A DNA stretch of 64,000 bases from positions 22,499 through 86,498 of the forward strand of contig CBDUXT010000012.1 of the NCBI GenBank assembly GCA_965371245.1. The letters run 5' to 3'. Below, piece by piece: positions 1-8,263 of the stretch; the stretch's first letter is position 1, and each line of letters opens with the position of its first letter. A model generated the notes under the pieces. It was given only the letters and a program-made list of their open reading frames with translations, ran no database searches and had not been told where the DNA came from. This stretch comes from CBDUXT01 sp965371245. GTDB lineage: Bacteria; Planctomycetota; Phycisphaerae; UBA1845. The translations under genes and the position numbers were made by a program.

Positions 1-1016
1 GCTACAACCAGAAGAGCGGCCACCGGCGACTGAGTCTTTGACATCCTTCCCAATGCGCGAAAGGTCAGCCCGTCCCGCGCGAGCGCAAACGTCACCCGAA
101 CGGTGGCCAGCGTCGTCGAGGCAAGCGACCCCAGGCAGACGAACATGCCGACCAGCAGCATGGCCGTCCGACCCGGCGCGCCGAACACCCGGCGTAGCGC
201 CTCGCCCGGCACGGAAGCGATGCCGGCCATCTCCGACGCGGGTACGACGCGCAGCAGCGCGGCGTTGACCGCCACGTAGAGCACGAGCAGCGCCAGCGCC
301 GAGCCGATCACGGCGCGCGGCAGCGCGCGGCGGACGTCGCGCACCTCCTCGGCCAGCTTCACCGCGTCCGTCGTTCCGTCGTAGGACCAGCGCACGGAAA
401 GCACCACGGCAAGAAAGACCGTCAGCGTGGGAAGGGCGGCGGTTGACGCGATCGACGTGCTTGCGGTCAGCGGCTCGCGGCCATAGGCGAAGCCGATCGC
501 GGCCACAGCCATCAGCGCCAAAATCTTGATGCAGGTGACCACGTTCTGCGTGCCGGCACCGGCTCGCAGACCGATCGCGTTGATCGAGACGACCACGACG
601 ATGGCCGCCGCGGCCAGCAGCCCGGAATATCGCGCCGCCGCCGGCTCGTCGAACCCGATGAGTTCGCAGGCGAAGTCTCCGAATGCCAGCGAGATGGTGG
701 CCGCCCCGCCACCGATGACAAAGACCGTGTAGGCCCAGCCGAAAAAAAACGCGACGAACTCGCCGTAGGCCTCTCGCAGAAAGACGTACTCGCCGCCGGC
801 CTTGGGGAACCGGGTGGCGAGCTCCGCGGTGACCAGCCCCTGCGTCAGGACCATCAGCCCGCCGAGCACCCACGCAACCAGGATGATCCACGGCGTCTGG
901 ATGGAGCCGGCCACCTCACCCGGCGTGCGGAAGATGCCTGAGCCGATGGCGACCCCCATGCCGATTAAAAGGGCCGTCGATGTTCCCAACATGCGCTTGA
1001 GCGGTGGGTGGGTCAT
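1..1016 (-). CDS. APC-family amino acid permease, C-terminus beyond window edge
   Basis: The reverse strand reads without a stop from an ATG at 1016 to the window edge, giving about 338 residues of a polytopic inner-membrane protein. Near the N-terminus it carries the APC-superfamily signature GMGVAIGSGIF, the first unwound helix that binds substrate in these transporters. Long hydrophobic helices follow, together with the permease-like segment WSYDGTTDAVKLAEEV. The family carries amino acids or related amines by proton or sodium symport or by exchange; the substrate cannot be read from the sequence. The final helices lie outside the window. It is divergently arranged with the S41 protease gene across a repeat-filled gap. 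Family assignment is firm; specificity is unknown. Confidence 0.85.
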   Translation of the reverse strand, partial: MTHPPLKRMLGTSTALLIGMGVAIGSGIFRTPGEVAGSIQTPWIILVAWVLGGLMVLTQGLVTAELATRFPKAGGEYVFLREAYGEFVAFFFGWAYTVFVIGGGAATISLAFGDFACELIGFDEPAAARYSGLLAAAAIVVVVSINAIGLRAGAGTQNVVTCIKILALMAVAAIGFAYGREPLTASTSIASTAALPTLTVFLAVVLSVRWSYDGTTDAVKLAEEVRDVRRALPRAVIGSALALLVLYVAVNAALLRVVPASEMAGIASVPGEALRRVFGAPGRTAMLLVGMFVCLGSLASTTLATVRVTFALARDGLTFRALGRMSKTQSPVAALLVV

Positions 1017-1164
1017 GCGTGTGCGTGTAGCCTGTGGGTCTCAGAGCCCGTGTTGGCGGCGGATCGACGATTCATCATCATCCCGAGGCGTTATCATACC
1101 GCCAAGTCGGAATCACCGAGTAGAGGCCCTCGGTTGCACGGACGGCTCCACGGGTCCGCGTCAG

Positions 1165-1258
1165 GTTAAGAGCCTATCCCAGAATTGTGTGGCACCGGCA
1201 TCTTGCCGGTGAAAACACCGGCTGGAAGCCAGTGCCGCCCTTTTTCAACGGACTGTTA
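1165..1258. repeat. Family C two-hairpin repeat, copy 1
   Basis: This copy has a GGCACCGGC...GCCGGTG hairpin, a second arm ACCGGCTGGAAGCCAGTG, and ends in a run ctttttcaac-g-gactgtta. The same layout occurs at 34440-34582. It is non-coding and REP/MITE-like. The adjoining 1017-1164 shows nothing recognisable. Confidence 0.6.
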
Positions 1259-1401
1259 GGCGGGACGGGTACACCGAGTCAGAGCCGTGGGCGCAAGCCC
1301 ACGGACACCATGCGAACAAGCTCAGCGCTCCCGCGATGCCCGACCGGTCACAGGGCTCGCGCCCTGTGCTCTGAAAAGTACCCGCCGATTCTGCCACGCA
1401 C
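1259..1401. repeat. Family A repeat, copy 1 (variant left end)
   Basis: The core GAGCCGTGGGCGCAAGCCCAC hairpin (split here: GAGCCGTGGGCGC then AAGCCCAC) and the second hairpin CACAGGGCTCGCGCCCTGTG are shared with copies at 7842-8019 and 13677-13853. The right end (cccgccgattctgccacgcac) matches the family terminal repeat in two blocks. The left end differs and resembles the copy near 29047. The element ends about 70 bp before the S41 protease gene. Confidence 0.7.
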
Positions 1402-1473
1402 CCGCCCCGGAACGGGTTCAACGGCGGAACTTGACTTGCGGCCCTTGCGAGATCAGGCTGAACGCAGACTTCC

Positions 1474-2841
1474 ATGAATATGCGTCGATCAACTCTCTTT
1501 CTGGCAGGCTGTTGCGGTCTTGCACTTCCGGTTTCCTCGTTCACGAGCGCCCGGGCGGACGGTCCGCGCATCGTCGCGCGATTCCCCGACCACGGGCGGA
1601 CGGATGTCGATCCCGATCTCACTCAACTGCGCGTCACTTTCGATCGCGATATGAAAACGGGGCGGTGGTCCTTTTGCGGTGGAGGGCCGAACTTTCCGCG
1701 CGTGATCGGAAACGCAAAATGGATTGACGCACGCACGATCGTCTTGCATGTCAAGCTCCAGCGAGATCACCACTATCAGATGTCGCTCAATTGTCCCGCC
1801 TCCGATAAGAACTTCCGGTCGGCGTCGGATGGGATACCGCTGCCCTTCGTGCCCTGGAGCTTCACGACGAGCGCCGAGTCACGCAGGCTGACCACGGCGG
1901 AACGACGGGAACTCAGCGCACGCAGCCTCTCGTCGCTCATGACCGTGCTTCGCGAACAGTACGCCTACTACGAGCTGCGCCACGTGAAGTGGGACGCGCT
2001 TGAACAGGAGCATTACGACAGGATTCTGGCCGCCAAGAGCACGCAATCCTGGGTGAAGCGGGTCGCTCGAATGTTGTCCAGGGCCGAAGACATACACCTC
2101 TGGCTTTCTTATGGTGGAGACACGACGCCAACGTACAAGCGACGGATCAAACGGAACTTCGAGCTGAACGGGGTCAAGGCGGTTTTGCCTGGTCTGTCGA
2201 AGCGGAACCCGTCGGTCTATGCGGCACGAACGGACGATCATATCGGCTATGTCATGATCGCGACACTGGATCGGGCAAGGCGGCAAGACCTCGCACAGGT
2301 GCAGGATGTTCTGGCCGCCTGCGCGGACTGCAAGGCATTGATTCTCGACCTTCGTGCCAACGGCGGCGGCGCCGAGTCTTTAGCAAAACCAATCGCCGCT
2401 TGGTTTGTCGGAGGCACAAGAGTCTACGCCAAACATGTTCTACGGGATCCGAAGGCTACGGACGGATTTGGTCCTGTCCATACGCGCACGATCCAGGGCA
2501 ACGATCCACCTCGCCGCTTCGACAAGCCCGTCGCAGTGTTGACGGGACCGGCCGTCGTGAGTAGCGCGGAGGCCTTCCTGCTGATGCTCAAGCAAGCCGC
2601 CAACGTCACATTGATCGGAACAACGTCCTTCGGGAGCAGTGGAAACCCGAAACCGCACGTGCTCGAAAACGGCGTGGAGGTCTACGTTCCGTCGTGGAAG
2701 GCGCTGCGCCCGGACGGCAGCGCCTTCGAGGGTGAGGGGATTGAGCCGGACATCATCGTGGAAACTCAACCGGGTGGGTTCAAGCGGGATGATCCGATCC
2801 TTCGGCGCGCGTTGAGCTTCCTGCGGTCTTTGGCCGATTAG
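1474..2841 (+). CDS. Secreted S41-family (TSPc) protease-like protein
   Basis: This 455-residue protein has a signal peptide (residues 1-28, ending SARA-DG). Residues 30-135 form an Ig-like domain of the kind found in bacterial surface proteins (Ig_5/SbsA type; PDHGRTDVDPD...LRVTFDRDM). Residues 255-430 are a tail-specific-protease domain. The domain shows LILDLRANGGG and GPAVVSSAEAF, in which S364 of the SSAE motif is the expected nucleophile. The lysine used by CtpA enzymes is not at its usual place: the loop reads GTTSFGSSGNP, as in other S41 branches. No PDZ domain is visible. The predicted role is cleavage of envelope or peptide substrates outside the cytoplasm. The start is the first of two nearby ATGs; the second, two codons in, is equally possible. 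It appears monocistronic. Confidence 0.8.
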   Translation: MNMRRSTLFLAGCCGLALPVSSFTSARADGPRIVARFPDHGRTDVDPDLTQLRVTFDRDMKTGRWSFCGGGPNFPRVIGNAKWIDARTIVLHVKLQRDHHYQMSLNCPASDKNFRSASDGIPLPFVPWSFTTSAESRRLTTAERRELSARSLSSLMTVLREQYAYYELRHVKWDALEQEHYDRILAAKSTQSWVKRVARMLSRAEDIHLWLSYGGDTTPTYKRRIKRNFELNGVKAVLPGLSKRNPSVYAARTDDHIGYVMIATLDRARRQDLAQVQDVLAACADCKALILDLRANGGGAESLAKPIAAWFVGGTRVYAKHVLRDPKATDGFGPVHTRTIQGNDPPRRFDKPVAVLTGPAVVSSAEAFLLMLKQAANVTLIGTTSFGSSGNPKPHVLENGVEVYVPSWKALRPDGSAFEGEGIEPDIIVETQPGGFKRDDPILRRALSFLRSLAD

Positions 2842-2976
2842 ACCGTTGCTTTTCGGACCGGCGCGGACGGGTCCGACACGTCGCTTCGTTGCTGTCCTCC
2901 TGTCGTGCCAGGATCTATCATCGACGTGTGCGCGCCAGACCATCGTAGCGATTCATGAACCAGTTGAGCCCCGCCG

Positions 2977-4572
2977 ATGTCCAGCCGTATGAAACCAGTA
3001 GCCTCGGGCGAATCGGGCCGGGCAGAACGAGCGTCGCACGAACGCGTCGCCCCACACTCCCGCCGGACGGTGGGGCTGCTGCTCGGACCCGTTCTGGCTC
3101 TGGCGGTCTATCTGATCATCGCGCCCGCCGCGTATGACGCATCCGGCGCGATCACCTCCGGTCTTCCACACGCTGGCCGCGCCGTCGCGGGCGTCGGCGT
3201 GCTGATGGCCCTCTTCTGGGTGACCGAGGCGCTGCCGATACCCGTCACCGCGCTTCTGCCGATTGTGCTCTTCCCGCTACTGACCGGTGGCGTCGTACCG
3301 GTCCGGGCCGCCACCGCGCCCTATGCCCACGAGCTGATCTTTCTCTTCATGGGCGGTTTCATGCTGGCCATGGCGATGCAGCGCTGGGGGCTGCACCGGC
3401 GGATCGCCCTCCGCACGATCCTTTTGGTCGGCACCGAGCCCGCGCGGCTGGTGGCCGGCTTCATGCTTGCCGCCGCGTTCCTCAGCATGTGGGTTTCGAA
3501 CACGGCCACCGTCGTGATGATGCTGCCGATCGCCACGAGTGTCGTCGAACTCGTGCGGCGTGAACTGCGTCAATCACCTGGCACCGAGGGCATCGATGAC
3601 GGCGCGTATGCCCCGTTCGCCATCTGCCTGCTTCTGGGGACGGCCTACGCCTCGTCCATCGGCGGCATCGCCACGCTGATCGGCACGCCACCCAACGCCC
3701 TGCTGGCCGCGTTTGTCGAAAGTCAATACGGCATCGAGGTGTCCTTCGTCCGTTGGTTGGGCGTGGGGTTGCCCTTGGCCGCAGTGTTTCTGCCGATCGC
3801 CTGGCTGGTGCTGACCCGGCTCGCCTTCCCGATCCATCTTACACGCATCCCCGGCGGGCGCGATCTGATCCGCAACGAGCTTCGGCGACAAGGGCCGATC
3901 ACCGGTCCCGAACGCGCCGTGCTGGTCATCTTCGCCCTGACCGCGGCCGCGTGGATCACGCGACCGCTCTTTTCCGGGCTGACGCTGGCGGACGGCTCCC
4001 GCCCGCTAGCCGGCCTGAGCGATGCCGGAATCGCCATCGGTGCTGGGGTTCTTCTGTTCGCCCTGCCGGTCGATCTTCGGCGGGGGGTGTTCCTTCTGTC
4101 GTGGAAGCAGGCCATGCGCCTGCCCTGGGGCATTCTCATCCTCTTCGGCGGAGGGCTGAGCCTGGCGTCCGCGGTTCAGGCTACCGGGGTGGCCGCGTTC
4201 ATCGGGCACGGCGTGGGGGGGGTGGGGCCGGTACCGACATGGCTCTTGGTCCTTTTGGTCGTGACGACCATCGTTTTCTTGACCGAACTGACGAGCAACA
4301 CGGCCACCACGGCCACGTTCCTGCCGGTGCTGGGCGCGGTGGCCGTGGGTCTGGGGATCAGCCCGCTGATGCTGCTGGTGCCGGCGGCCATGGCGGCAAG
4401 TTGCGCCTTCATGATGCCGGTGGCCACTCCGCCCAACGCCATCGTGTTCGCCTCGGGGGAAATCACCATTCCGCAGATGTGCAAGGCCGGCCTGTGGCTC
4501 AATCTGATCGGCATCGCCCTGTTGATGGGGCTGATGTACACCCTGGCCGGCGCCGCGCTTCGCGGGTGGTGA
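2977..4572 (+). CDS. DASS/SLC13-family sodium-coupled dicarboxylate or sulfate transporter
   Basis: This is a 531-residue polytopic membrane protein. Both family signature repeats are present: WVSNTATVVMMLP (near residue 170) and LTSNTATTATFLP (near residue 440). These SNT motifs bind sodium and substrate carboxylates in VcINDY-like transporters. The partner loops GGIATLIGTPPN and MPVATPPNAIVF also fit. It is therefore an inner-membrane symporter for dicarboxylates, citrate or an inorganic oxyanion; the exact substrate cannot be read. The first 30 residues are polar and may be over-called. It faces prpC tail to tail with a 30-bp gap. A link between C4-dicarboxylate uptake and the methylcitrate cycle next door is plausible but inferred. 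Confidence 0.9.
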   Translation: MSSRMKPVASGESGRAERASHERVAPHSRRTVGLLLGPVLALAVYLIIAPAAYDASGAITSGLPHAGRAVAGVGVLMALFWVTEALPIPVTALLPIVLFPLLTGGVVPVRAATAPYAHELIFLFMGGFMLAMAMQRWGLHRRIALRTILLVGTEPARLVAGFMLAAAFLSMWVSNTATVVMMLPIATSVVELVRRELRQSPGTEGIDDGAYAPFAICLLLGTAYASSIGGIATLIGTPPNALLAAFVESQYGIEVSFVRWLGVGLPLAAVFLPIAWLVLTRLAFPIHLTRIPGGRDLIRNELRRQGPITGPERAVLVIFALTAAAWITRPLFSGLTLADGSRPLAGLSDAGIAIGAGVLLFALPVDLRRGVFLLSWKQAMRLPWGILILFGGGLSLASAVQATGVAAFIGHGVGGVGPVPTWLLVLLVVTTIVFLTELTSNTATTATFLPVLGAVAVGLGISPLMLLVPAAMAASCAFMMPVATPPNAIVFASGEITIPQMCKAGLWLNLIGIALLMGLMYTLAGAALRGW

Positions 4573-4602
4573 TGCCTGGCTCCCTCCGGTGTCTACCGGC
4601 TC

Positions 4603-5724
4603 CTATCGCGCCTCGATCGCCGGCACCGGTCTCGACGCGGGGCCGTTGTAGTGGCTCAGCGGTCGATAGATGCGGTTGTTCTGCGACTGTTCGATGTAGT
4701 GGGCGCACCAACCGGTTACCCGGCTGCACACGAAAAGCGGCGTGTACAGATCCAGCGGCAGATCGAGCAGGTAGTACGTCAGCCCGCAGGGGTAGTCGAC
4801 GTTGGGATAGATGGGTCGCTCTTTGTTGACGATGGGGTCTTTGATCGCGTCGTAGATCGCCACCAGCTCCTCGCGGCCTTTGATCGTGGCCAACTTGCGC
4901 ATCTCCGCCTCGAGGATGCGCGCACGGTGGTCGCCGTTCTTGTAGACGCGGTGGCCAAAGCCCATCACCCGCTCTTTGCGAGCGAGCGCCCCGGTCACCC
5001 ACTCGCTCGCCTCGGCGGATGACTTGAACCGGGAGATCAGCTCCATCGCCCGTTCGTTGGCCCCGCCGTGCAGCGGACCCTTCAGCGCCCCGATGCCGCC
5101 GGTGATGGCCGACACCATGTCCGACGTGGTCGATCCGATGACACGCGCCGTGAACGTACTGGCGTTGAAGTCGTGCTCGGCGTAGAGCACCAGCGTCAGG
5201 TCGAGCAACCGATCCGACGTCTCGTCGGGTTCGATCCCGTGGCAGCCGAAGAGAATCTGTGCGGCGTGCGACAAACCGGCCTTCGCCTTGATCGGCTCCT
5301 TCCCGTTCATCGTTCTAAACCGTGCCGCGACGATGTCGCCGGTGACGGCCATCAGCCACACCGAACGCTTGCGCAAGTCATCGACGCTGTCGCCTTTGAC
5401 CGGGTCGAAATGACCGGCCATGGAGACCCCGGTGCGCAGCACGTCCATCATGGGCACGTCGCGGGGGATGCTGCGGATGGTCTGGATGGTCTCGGGCGTT
5501 AGGCCGCGGAACCCGTCGAGAAGACTGCAGAACTCGGCGAGCTGGCCGGTGGTCGGCAGGCTTCCGTAGAGCAGCAGATGCGCGACCTCCTCGAACCGGG
5601 CGCTTTCCGCCAGGTCGCCGATTGCATACCCGCGATAGAGCAGCTTGCCTTGATCGACACAGCAAATGTCCGTCGTACCGGCGATCACGCCTTCAAGACC
5701 TGGTTTGGCGATGTCGCTGCTCAT
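4603..5724 (-). CDS. prpC: 2-methylcitrate synthase / citrate synthase
   Basis: This 373-residue cytosolic enzyme of the citrate synthase family condenses propionyl-CoA (or acetyl-CoA) with oxaloacetate. The catalytic segments are visible: GPLHGGANERAM with the first active-site histidine, GFGHRVYKNGDHRARIL with the second, and FVCSRVTGWCAHYIEQ near the C-terminus with the substrate-binding arginine. The length fits the short bacterial (hexamer-independent) form. The start ATG overlaps the prpB stop (ATGA at 5721-5724). That translational coupling to methylisocitrate lyase favours methylcitrate synthase over a housekeeping citrate synthase. No prpD or acnD lies in the window, so the rest of the methylcitrate cycle must be elsewhere. 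Enzyme class is firm; the propionyl-CoA preference is inferred from context. Confidence 0.9.
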   Translation of the reverse strand: MSSDIAKPGLEGVIAGTTDICCVDQGKLLYRGYAIGDLAESARFEEVAHLLLYGSLPTTGQLAEFCSLLDGFRGLTPETIQTIRSIPRDVPMMDVLRTGVSMAGHFDPVKGDSVDDLRKRSVWLMAVTGDIVAARFRTMNGKEPIKAKAGLSHAAQILFGCHGIEPDETSDRLLDLTLVLYAEHDFNASTFTARVIGSTTSDMVSAITGGIGALKGPLHGGANERAMELISRFKSSAEASEWVTGALARKERVMGFGHRVYKNGDHRARILEAEMRKLATIKGREELVAIYDAIKDPIVNKERPIYPNVDYPCGLTYYLLDLPLDLYTPLFVCSRVTGWCAHYIEQSQNNRIYRPLSHYNGPASRPVPAIEAR

Positions 5725-6686
5725 GATGGGTCTCCTGGACTGGTGGCATTGGCAGCCGGTGCCTGCACATCGTAGCCGAGCAGGTCGTACAGCTCCTGCC
5801 GTGTTTGCATGTTATCGATCAACGATCGCTGCGACCGTTCCGTTTTCAGCGTGCGAAGCGCATCGCGAACGGCTCCCATGGCGAGGCGCTGGAACGTCAC
5901 CGGGTAGATCACGATGTTGTATCCCATGCCCGCGAACTCATCGGCCGTCAGATACGGCGTCTTGCCGAACTCCGTCATGTTGGCGAGCAAAATGGTGTCC
6001 ACGTCCCGAGCGAAGCGCTCCAACTCGGTCTGGTCGCGGAGGGCTTCGGGGAAGATGCCGTCGGCGCCCGCCTCCAGGTATCGGTGGGCCCGCACGACGG
6101 CCTCATCGTACCCGGCCGTGCCCCGCGCATCGGTTCTGGCTAGTAGCAAGAAGTTGCTGTCGGTCTTGGCTTCCGCCGCGGCCGAGATCTTCGCACACAT
6201 GTCCTCGGTCTCGATGAGCCGCTTTCCCTCGAGATGCCCGCAGCGTTTCGGCCAGTCCTGATCCTCCAGGTGAATCCCGCTCACGCCGGCCGACTCCAGG
6301 ATCCGCACGGTCCGCGCCGCGTTCTCCGGTCCGCCGTAGCCGGTGTCGGCGTCCATCAGGATCGGGGCGGAGGTAACCGACGCAACGTGCGCGGCATGGT
6401 CACGGGCCTCCGTCAGGCTCATCAGGCTGATGTCCGGCACGCCGCCGACCGAGTTGGCGAGCACCGCGCCGGAGAGGTACATCGCGTCGAACCCCTCCCG
6501 CTCGATCAGCCGGGCGCAAAGCGCATTGAACGCCCCCGGCATCATGACGATGCCGTCGGCTAGCAGCTCGCGCAGCCTTCGCGATCGGTCCGCCGGCAAG
6601 ATCAGGTCACCCAGCCTTTCCGCCCGCGCACCATTACGCGGACCCGCTATTTTGGAGCAATCGGCGTGCCGCGGCAAGTTGGTCAC
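5721..6686 (-). CDS. prpB: Methylisocitrate lyase
   Basis: This is a phosphoenolpyruvate mutase/isocitrate lyase-family enzyme that cleaves 2-methylisocitrate to pyruvate and succinate. Visible hallmarks are PGAFNALCARLIE, the metal-binding MDADTGYGG, the loop HLEDQDWPKRCGH (the family K-K/R-CGH catalytic cysteine loop), LLARTDARGT and MTEFGKTP. The longest frame begins with GTG at 6686, overlapping the stop of the upstream sugar transferase by four bases (GTGA), and gives 321 residues. About 30 N-terminal residues before LRELLADGIVMMPGAFN exceed the usual family start, so an internal TTG is possible. The 3' end overlaps prpC. Specificity as methylisocitrate rather than isocitrate lyase rests on the short length and the KRCGH loop. 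Confidence 0.92.
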   Translation of the reverse strand: MTNLPRHADCSKIAGPRNGARAERLGDLILPADRSRRLRELLADGIVMMPGAFNALCARLIEREGFDAMYLSGAVLANSVGGVPDISLMSLTEARDHAAHVASVTSAPILMDADTGYGGPENAARTVRILESAGVSGIHLEDQDWPKRCGHLEGKRLIETEDMCAKISAAAEAKTDSNFLLLARTDARGTAGYDEAVVRAHRYLEAGADGIFPEALRDQTELERFARDVDTILLANMTEFGKTPYLTADEFAGMGYNIVIYPVTFQRLAMGAVRDALRTLKTERSQRSLIDNMQTRQELYDLLGYDVQAPAANATSPGDPS

Positions 6687-7366
6687 GACGGAGGCTCGCA
6701 GGACACGGGATAATCGCCTGGAGGCGTAACGTACCGGGCGTACGTCGTGGAATGAAACGGTCGGGTCATCGATGCCTCACCGAGGAGCACGACGCCCAGG
6801 GTTCTGAGCAGAATGCCGAAGTCCAGCAGGGCACGACATCGGCGGACATAGGCGACATCGTAAAGAATCCGCTCGTCCCAGGACATCGCCGCGTTTCCGT
6901 TCACTTGCGCCAAGCCGGTAAGTCCCGGTCGCAGAAGAAGTCGCTGACGCCGGAACGCGTCGTACCCGGCCACTTGGTCGGGAAGGGTCGGACGCGGACC
7001 CACGAGCGACATGTCGCCGATCAAGACGCTCCAAAGCTGCGGCAACTCGTCCATCTTGAACCGCCGGACCCAGCGGCCCACGGTCGTGATCTCGGGATGA
7101 TCGAGCGGAACCAATTCCTCGGGGTCGGGTCTGCGCCCGCCGCGCATCGTGCGTAGCTTCAGAGGGCGAAAGATCGCACCGTCCCGCCCGGCCCGGTCCT
7201 GCGAGAAAAACACCGGACCACGGCTGGTGAGCTTTACCAGAAGGGCCGCAACGACGAGCAGGGGTGAGACGGCCACGAGCAACAGGAGGGCGGCGGCGAC
7301 GTCGAACAGTCGCTTGCCGCCCCTTGCCCAACGTGTTGTCGAAACCGTGTTGATCGTATCGTTCAT
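6683..7366 (-). CDS. Small polyprenyl-phosphate sugar phosphotransferase (PglC/WcaJ catalytic-domain type)
   Basis: This 227-residue inner-membrane monotopic phosphoglycosyltransferase moves a sugar-1-phosphate from a UDP-sugar to undecaprenyl phosphate, the first step of exopolysaccharide, O-antigen or protein-glycan synthesis. It shows one re-entrant hydrophobic segment (FDVAAALLLLVAVSPLLVVA), the PVFFSQDRAGRDG motif, LKLRTMR, FKMDELPQLWSVLIGDMSLVGPRP with the catalytic Asp-Glu pair, and RPGLTGLAQVNG. It lacks the N-terminal membrane domain of large WbaP-type enzymes. The stop overlaps the GTG start of prpB, placing it first in a run with prpB and prpC. That partnership is metabolically odd and may reflect chance packing. 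The donor sugar is unknown. Confidence 0.9.
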   Translation of the reverse strand: MNDTINTVSTTRWARGGKRLFDVAAALLLLVAVSPLLVVAALLVKLTSRGPVFFSQDRAGRDGAIFRPLKLRTMRGGRRPDPEELVPLDHPEITTVGRWVRRFKMDELPQLWSVLIGDMSLVGPRPTLPDQVAGYDAFRRQRLLLRPGLTGLAQVNGNAAMSWDERILYDVAYVRRCRALLDFGILLRTLGVVLLGEASMTRPFHSTTYARYVTPPGDYPVSCEPPS

Positions 7367-7450
7367 GCTTGACGCCCTGCGGTCCTCTCCCTCAGCCTAT
7401 CGCGTGGAAAGCACTCGGCAAGGCCGGCGAACGCCCGCCCAGGTGACGGA

Positions 7451-7478
7451 TTGACGCCGCAGTCGGCCTGGCTACACT
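7451..7478 (+). promoter_or_regulatory. Sigma-70-type promoter for the small lipoprotein
   Basis: TTGACG (7451-7456), a 16-bp spacer and TACACT (7473-7478) lie 86 bp upstream of the lipoprotein ATG at 7564. The same arrangement (TTGACG-16-TATACT) sits at 8049-8076. Confidence 0.6.
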
Positions 7479-7563
7479 TCGGAGCGAGGTCCCCCAGGGA
7501 ACCATGGTCGGCGTGGCGGCGTACCCGCCGTTCGACTCTCCCACGTGTTGGCGGAGAAAGCTG

Positions 7564-7725
7564 ATGAAGAAACCTTCGACCCAGCGGCTCTTGAAGTTGC
7601 TGGTGCCCGGCATGGTGCTGTTGCAGGTCGCCGGCTGCGACTTGGTCGCGCTCAACGAGATCGTTCAGACCGTTTTCCTGGGTATCACGGCCGCTGGGAG
7701 CATCGCCATCCTCCAGAATATCTAG
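7564..7725 (+). CDS. Very small lipoprotein (53 aa)
   Basis: The ATG at 7564, with GGAGAAAG just upstream, is chosen over an in-frame start 60 bp earlier because it gives a classical lipoprotein signal: MKKPSTQRLLKLL, a hydrophobic core, then the lipobox LQVAGC. Only about 31 residues follow the cysteine (DLVALNEIVQTVFLG...), and these are mildly hydrophobic. The product would be lipidated and anchored in the cell envelope. No domain is recognised and the function is unknown. A second tiny lipoprotein of the same build lies at 39077-39283. The gene has its own promoter-like sequence and no partner gene. Confidence 0.65.
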   Translation: MKKPSTQRLLKLLVPGMVLLQVAGCDLVALNEIVQTVFLGITAAGSIAILQNI

Positions 7726-7841
7726 GGGGCGGTTAGCGCGTCCATGACCGCCCGTGCGACCGCCTCCCGGTCGCGAATCGTCGGCAAGGTGCGTCCCGGA
7801 CGCATCCGACGGTCCCGCGCCTCACTCTCGCCTGGGGCGGG

Positions 7842-8019
7842 GCGTGTGACAGTCTTGGCGGGCCGTGCAAAACCATCTTGCCGGCGCCACGCCGCGTCAG
7901 AGCCGTGGGCGCAAGCCCACGGACACGATACGAACAAGCACAGGGCTTCTACGATACCAGACCGATCACAGGGCTCGCGCCCTGCGCTCTGAAAACTGCC
8001 CGCCGGTGTGGTCATGCAC
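7842..8019. mobile_element. Family A MITE-like element, copy 2
   Basis: This 178-bp non-coding element is highly similar to the one at 13677-13853. It starts gcgtgtgacagtcttggcgg and ends cgccggtgtggtcatgcac, imperfect terminal inverted repeats of about 22 bp. Inside are two palindromes: GCCGTGGGCGC-AAGCCCACGG and CAGGGCTCGCGCCCTG. The flanks ctggggcgg (7832-7840) and ccggggtgg (8022-8030) match at 7 of 9 positions and may be a decayed target duplication. The rest of the 7726-8263 gap holds the promoter at 8049 and a long leader. Confidence 0.8.
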
Positions 8020-8048
8020 GCCCCGGGGTGGAACTCACACCCGCAAGA

Positions 8049-8076
8049 TTGACGGCGGCTCTTTAGTTACTATACT
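8049..8076 (+). promoter_or_regulatory. Sigma-70-type promoter for the HEAT-repeat gene
   Basis: TTGACG (8049-8054), a 16-bp spacer and TATACT (8071-8076). It lies 30 bp after the end of a family A element and about 190 bp before the gene start at 8264, predicting a leader of roughly 180 nt. Confidence 0.6.
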
Positions 8077-8263
8077 AGCTGTTCCTGCCCGGTGGGCCGC
8101 GAGATCGACCTCAGCCGCCCCTTGGCCACGAACGCTCGGTTGGACAGTCGGCCGTCGATTCAAAACGGATCGCCATGCGACTTTTCAAACGCGGGCAGCG
8201 GGGCTCGCTCGGCGTCACTGGGCCTCGTAAGGCTATCCCACGAATTGCGACCGGGAGAACTTG

